From an uncultured Acidimicrobiaceae bacterium (lineage in GTDB: Bacteria; Actinomycetota; Acidimicrobiia; Acidimicrobiales; Bog-793), in NCBI GenBank assembly GCA_903907185.1, contig CAIVND010000140.1, positions 1-9,371 of the forward strand: a stretch of DNA of 9,371 nt. Reading direction: 5' to 3'. How positions within the stretch are numbered: the stretch's first letter is position 1; each line of letters begins with the position of its first letter. The notes below the pieces were generated by a model that was not told the DNA's origin, ran no database searches, and was given only the letters and a program-made list of their open reading frames with translations. Of this stretch, positions 6,909 to 9,371 are shown one piece after another. The position numbers and the translations under genes were made by a program.

Positions 6909-7454
6909 TTACGCCGGTGACTTCTCCGTTGCTGCTTCGGGATGCACGTCGTGGTGGAGGTGCGGATGAGGGATGTGCGGAAGATGCGGGTGCTTAAAGA
7001 GCACCTTGTTGAAGATCATGAACTTTGCGATCCAAAGAACACCGTAGGTGAAGAAGTTTGCGCCCTCGACAACGAGCGTCAGAGCGGCATGTGAGTGGGT
7101 GTGAAGTTGCGCCTCTTTGTCTGCGAAGTGAACCACGACGGTAGAGATAAACGCGCTGAGGATCGCAATGATCCAGAACGGAAGGATCTCTTTCGTAAGG
7201 TGTGATTTCCCAGTCTTACCCCAAGCCCACGCGCGGTTGAGATAGTACGAGGGGATGACGGTAATCGCCGTTGCGAAGATGTTGCACCAAGCCGCAGAGG
7301 CAAGCTTGAGTACTCCATAGAACAGTCCGAGCAACCCAAGGGCAAAGATGGTGGTAATCACCGAGACCATCGCGTAGCGAAAAAGCCGCTTGAACTCTGG
7401 TGACTTTCGATATGCCGAGGCACGTCCAATAGGGGTTAAAGACGTGGAGGGCAT
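6909..7454 (-). CDS. GtrA-like four-helix membrane protein with His-rich C-terminal tail
   Basis: This 181-residue protein fits the GtrA family, small membrane proteins thought to help move polyprenyl-phosphate-linked sugars for glycan or wall decoration. Four hydrophobic segments lie at about 26-50, 52-72, 90-110 and 122-148. Family hallmarks are RLFRYAMVSVITT at the first helix, IPSYYLNRAWAWGK after the second, and ANFFTYGVLWIAKFMIFNKVLF at the end. The last 30 residues are unusual: from K154 the tail HPHLPHIPHPHLHHDVHPE carries eight histidines in 20 residues with alternating prolines. This could bind metal, but nothing else in the sequence proves it. The ATG at 7454 has no visible Shine-Dalgarno sequence; a TACAGT hexamer ends 8 bases upstream, suggesting a leaderless transcript. 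It is tail-to-tail with hemY (25-base gap) and divergent from tesB. No glycosyltransferase is adjacent. Confidence 0.82.
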   Translation of the reverse strand: MPSTSLTPIGRASAYRKSPEFKRLFRYAMVSVITTIFALGLLGLFYGVLKLASAAWCNIFATAITVIPSYYLNRAWAWGKTGKSHLTKEILPFWIIAILSAFISTVVVHFADKEAQLHTHSHAALTLVVEGANFFTYGVLWIAKFMIFNKVLFKHPHLPHIPHPHLHHDVHPEAATEKSPA

Positions 7455-7459
7455 AGATC

Positions 7460-7470
7460 AGTACTGTACT
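7460..7470. promoter_or_regulatory. Palindromic promoter-like site between gtrA and tesB
   Basis: The 25-base gap between the divergent gtrA and tesB starts contains AGTACTGTACT, a perfect inverted repeat around one base. Each strand reads as a TANNNT -10-like hexamer: TACAGT on the minus strand ends 8 bases before the gtrA ATG, and TACTGT (7462-7467) plus TACTTT (7467-7472) precede the tesB ATG, the latter by 7 bases. Neither gene has a ribosome binding site. This fits leaderless transcription both ways or a shared operator; both readings are inference. Confidence 0.4.
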
Positions 7471-7479
7471 TTCTGAGTC

Positions 7480-8328
7480 ATGTCAGAGGGCATCGCCAAT
7501 TTCTTGAAGTTACTTGATCTCGAGACCATAGAGGTCAATATCTTTCGGGGTCAAAACCTCGGTAATCGGACTCGGGTCTTTGGTGGACAGGTCGCCGCGC
7601 AGGCGTTGATCGCCGCTGGTCGAACCACCGATCACGGCAGAGTGCACTCGCTCCATGCCTACTTTCTCCGCCCCGGCGACCCTTCAATTCCTATCCTCTA
7701 CCAGGTGGAACGGATCCGTGACGGCCGATCTTTTGTCACACGTCGCGTGTTGGCAATTCAACACGGTCAGGCGATCTTCAGCCTCACCTGCTCCTTCCAA
7801 GACGACGAGGAGGGCCTCACCCACCAAGATGCCGTCGCAGATATCACCAATCCAGATGCACTCCCCCCACTCGAGGTGCCCGATGATCGACGTTATGGTC
7901 CTGCACTCTCGTACCTTGAGGCGAATGGATTCGACATCCGATTCATCGGCGAGGCGCCCTGGCGGGCCCGACCAGGAACCCTAAAACGAGAACAGCTTTG
8001 GTTTCGTGCCAAAGAGCCACTCGGCGATGACCCACTACTTCATGCGGCGATCATGACCTTCATCTCCGACCTGACTCTCGTCAGCACGATTTTGATGCGT
8101 CACAACCTCTCACTCTTTGACACGGCTTTCTTCGGCGCAAGCCTCGACCACTGCATCTGGTTCCACCGTCCCGCGCGCGTCGACAGATGGATTTTTTACG
8201 ATGTCACCAGTCCAGTTGCCTACGGTGCGAGAGGCCTCTCACAGGGATCGCTTTACGACCTTGATGGCACACTGCTTGCCAGCTGTGCGCAGGAAGGGCT
8301 CGTCAGAATTGGAGGAGACAACTCGTGA
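7480..8328 (+). CDS. tesB: Acyl-CoA thioesterase II (TesB family)
   Basis: TesB hydrolyses medium- and long-chain acyl-CoA to free fatty acid and CoA. The 282-residue product matches the usual length (about 286) and the double hotdog fold: an N-terminal repeat with RVFGGQVAAQALIAAG (32-47) and HSLHAYFLRPGD (56-67), and a C-terminal repeat with SLDHCIWFHR (221-230) and SCAQEG (268-273). Compared with the E. coli catalytic triad Asp-Thr-Gln, the equivalents are D197 (FISDLT), S221 in place of Thr, and Q271; serine at that position also occurs in other family members. The ATG at 7480 has no Shine-Dalgarno sequence, consistent with a leaderless transcript from the 25-base gap to gtrA. Its stop overlaps the GTG of a small membrane protein by 4 bases, so the two are probably co-translated. 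No direct link with respiration is visible. Confidence 0.93.
   Translation: MSEGIANFLKLLDLETIEVNIFRGQNLGNRTRVFGGQVAAQALIAAGRTTDHGRVHSLHAYFLRPGDPSIPILYQVERIRDGRSFVTRRVLAIQHGQAIFSLTCSFQDDEEGLTHQDAVADITNPDALPPLEVPDDRRYGPALSYLEANGFDIRFIGEAPWRARPGTLKREQLWFRAKEPLGDDPLLHAAIMTFISDLTLVSTILMRHNLSLFDTAFFGASLDHCIWFHRPARVDRWIFYDVTSPVAYGARGLSQGSLYDLDGTLLASCAQEGLVRIGGDNS
8311..8317 (+). promoter_or_regulatory. Strong ribosome binding site for the small membrane protein
   Basis: GGAGGAG inside the last codons of tesB lies 7 bases before the GTG at 8325. It is one of the best Shine-Dalgarno matches in the window, equal to the one before ctaF, and is the main reason to accept the short reading frame that follows as a real gene. 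Confidence 0.8.
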
Positions 8329-8438
8329 TCGCTTCGAACACGCCGATCACCTTCGACATCGTCTTTGGTCTCTTTATCGTCGCGATGCTGACGCTTGCCG
8401 GCTTTGTCTTTCACTTCTCTCGTCGCACAAAGCGTTAA
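8325..8438 (+). CDS. Small single-helix membrane protein, 37 residues
   Basis: This short gene begins at a GTG that overlaps the tesB stop (GTGA) and has GGAGGAG 7 bases upstream. It encodes 37 residues: a short polar N-terminus (MIASNTPITFD), one hydrophobic segment at about 12-31 rich in Phe, Val, Leu and Ile, and a basic end SRRTKR, which by the positive-inside rule puts the C-terminus in the cytoplasm. It ends with TAA 24 bases before the end of ctaF on the other strand. I do not recognise the family. Tiny proteins of this form serve as accessory subunits of oxidases or transporters (the CydX and CcoQ kinds are examples), and the position next to ctaF and ctaD makes an oxidase role thinkable, but coupling to tesB points elsewhere. 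Function is unknown. Confidence 0.72.
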   Translation: MIASNTPITFDIVFGLFIVAMLTLAGFVFHFSRRTKR

Positions 8439-8462
8439 CGGCAGATCCAAACTGTTGGTGAG

Positions 8463-8861
8463 CTAGTGACGCGAGGCTCCACCGTGTCGACTCTCAGCGA
8501 TGACACCGAATACTCCAATGATCGCCACGCTGAGACCGACCACCGCTGACCACACACCAAAGATGAGTGAGAGCCCGACCAATAGCGCACTGACGCCGAT
8601 CACAAATGGCCAGATGCTGGTACTTGGAAAGGCACCAACGATGCCGGCACCATCGCTCGGCTCTGCGGTTGCGCTGTCTTCGGCTCGCGGCGTCATCCGT
8701 CGAGACCACCACAGGTAATAACTCCCCGGCAACAGGCCAAGCAAACAGGTTGCGACCAACATCACCGAGCCGCTGTTCTCTTTCGAAAGAAACCAGTACA
8801 GCGCAGCAAATATCGCTCCACAGGCAGAGAGGAAGAGCAGGAAATACGACTCAACCTTCAT
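8463..8861 (-). CDS. ctaF: Cytochrome c oxidase subunit IV, actinobacterial type (CtaF)
   Basis: CtaF is the small fourth subunit of actinobacterial aa3 oxidase, resolved as part of the bcc-aa3 supercomplex. The 132-residue product has the family layout: a start MKVESYFLLFLSACG, four hydrophobic segments at about 7-26, 34-52, 83-103 and 105-123, and a central loop AEDSATAEPSDGAGIVGAF at 60-78 in which SDGAG followed by the WP near 84-85 is the conserved core. The ATG at 8861 has GGAGGAG 7 bases upstream (8875-8869) and overlaps the ctaD end by 11 bases, so ctaD and ctaF form one transcription unit. The C-terminal tail ends in RHGGASRH. It converges on the small membrane protein gene with 24 bases between them. 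Confidence 0.92.
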   Translation of the reverse strand: MKVESYFLLFLSACGAIFAALYWFLSKENSGSVMLVATCLLGLLPGSYYLWWSRRMTPRAEDSATAEPSDGAGIVGAFPSTSIWPFVIGVSALLVGLSLIFGVWSAVVGLSVAIIGVFGVIAESRHGGASRH

Positions 8862-9371
8862 GGGTTGACTCCTCCGTCAGTTTCCCGTGCAGGGCGACCG
8901 TTGTGTGCTCTGGATGGTTGAAGTCCCAAACCGGACGCTCCGAACGGATCGGTGGAATCGAGTTGAAGTTGTGGTGCGGAGGAGGAGAGGTAGTCGCCCA
9001 CTCAAGGGTGCCAGCATCCCAGGGGTTATCTGGTGCTGGGACCGGCCGTCGCCACGAGATGTAGAAGTTGACCATCAATACGGCAACCGAGAGAAACAGC
9101 ATGTAGGCACCGATGGTCGAGAGGCGGTTCAGTCCCGTCCAGCCGGTGCTCTGTGAGTACTCCGCGATCCTCCGAGGCATGCCACGCAGACCGAGCAGAT
9201 ACTGCGGCATGAAGGTGATCCAGAAACCGATGAACATCAGCCAGAAGGAGATCTTTCCAAGACCCTCACGCAACATCCGACCAAACATCTTTGGGTACCA
9301 GTAGGTCAGACCCGCAAAGCCACCAAAGACGGCAGAGCCAAAGAGGACTTGGTGGAAGTGGGCGATGACGA
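8851..9371 (-). CDS. ctaD: Cytochrome c oxidase subunit I (partial, 5' end missing)
   Basis: This is the last 172 residues of the catalytic subunit of aa3 oxidase, which reduces oxygen at the haem a3-CuB centre. The visible part opens with VIAHFHQVLFG; in this family the two histidines of HFH ligate haem a3 and haem a. Then come FGGFAGLTYWYPKMFG, a helix FWLMFIGFWITFMPQYLLGLRGMPRR, a last helix near YMLFLSVAVLMVNFYISW, and the tail NPWDAGTLEWATTSPPPHHNF common to subunit I. The HFH triplet is followed by QV rather than the more usual YV. The frame is open through the right edge, so at least two thirds of the gene is outside the window. ctaF follows with an 11-base overlap; ctaE is not adjacent. 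Confidence 0.95.
   Translation of the reverse strand, partial: VIAHFHQVLFGSAVFGGFAGLTYWYPKMFGRMLREGLGKISFWLMFIGFWITFMPQYLLGLRGMPRRIAEYSQSTGWTGLNRLSTIGAYMLFLSVAVLMVNFYISWRRPVPAPDNPWDAGTLEWATTSPPPHHNFNSIPPIRSERPVWDFNHPEHTTVALHGKLTEESTHEG
8869..8875 (-). promoter_or_regulatory. Strong ribosome binding site for ctaF
   Basis: On the minus strand GGAGGAG (8875-8869) lies within the last codons of ctaD, 7 bases before the ctaF ATG at 8861. It fixes the ctaF start and shows that ctaF is translated efficiently from the ctaD message. Confidence 0.8.

Noticed and set aside
8447..8458. Short inverted repeat CCAA-ACTG-TTGG between the small gene and ctaF
   Set aside because: A four-base stem without a U-run is too weak to call a terminator.
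9348..9371. HFHQV instead of HFHYV in CtaD as a functional anomaly
   Set aside because: The haem-ligating histidines are intact and the residue after HFH is not a ligand, so the difference alone is not evidence of altered chemistry.

Overview
This window comes from a moderately GC-rich actinobacterium. The respiratory genes are of the actinobacterial kind: a three-helix Rieske subunit QcrA, a diheme membrane-anchored QcrC, a QcrB with a PDWY motif in place of PEWY, and the actinobacteria-specific oxidase subunit CtaF. GTG and TTG starts are frequent and genes often overlap by a few bases. The composition looks less GC-rich than Streptomyces or Mycobacterium. A deep-branching actinobacterium such as a member of the Acidimicrobiia would fit, but that placement is inference.

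Layout, left to right. Bases 1-3295 (minus strand) hold ctaE-qcrC-qcrA-qcrB, an overlapping operon for oxidase subunit III and the cytochrome bc1 complex; qcrB runs off the left edge. Bases 3376-6883 (plus strand) hold three late haem biosynthesis genes joined by overlapping stop/start codons: hemE, a Bacillus-type ferrochelatase (hemH/cpfC) and the FAD oxidase (hemY/cgoX). Bases 6909-7454 (minus) encode a GtrA-like four-helix membrane protein with a histidine-rich tail. Bases 7480-8438 (plus) hold a TesB-type acyl-CoA thioesterase and, overlapping its stop codon, a 37-codon single-helix membrane protein with a very strong ribosome binding site. Bases 8463-9371 (minus) hold ctaF and the 3' part of ctaD, which runs off the right edge.

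The respiratory genes together specify most of a bc1-aa3 type supercomplex, and the haem operon between them supplies the cofactor for those cytochromes. The set HemE, HemY-type oxidase and Bacillus-like ferrochelatase suggests the coproporphyrin-dependent haem pathway; the final decarboxylase (hemQ/chdC) is not in the window. The window is densely coding, with no gap above 100 bases, and shows no mobile element, CRISPR array, tRNA or rRNA. I found no clearly new multi-gene system. The most interesting items are the small membrane protein, the His-rich GtrA tail, a palindromic promoter-like site between gtrA and tesB, an in-frame tandem repeat at the hemH/hemY junction, and a visible excess of the hexamer CGATCG.
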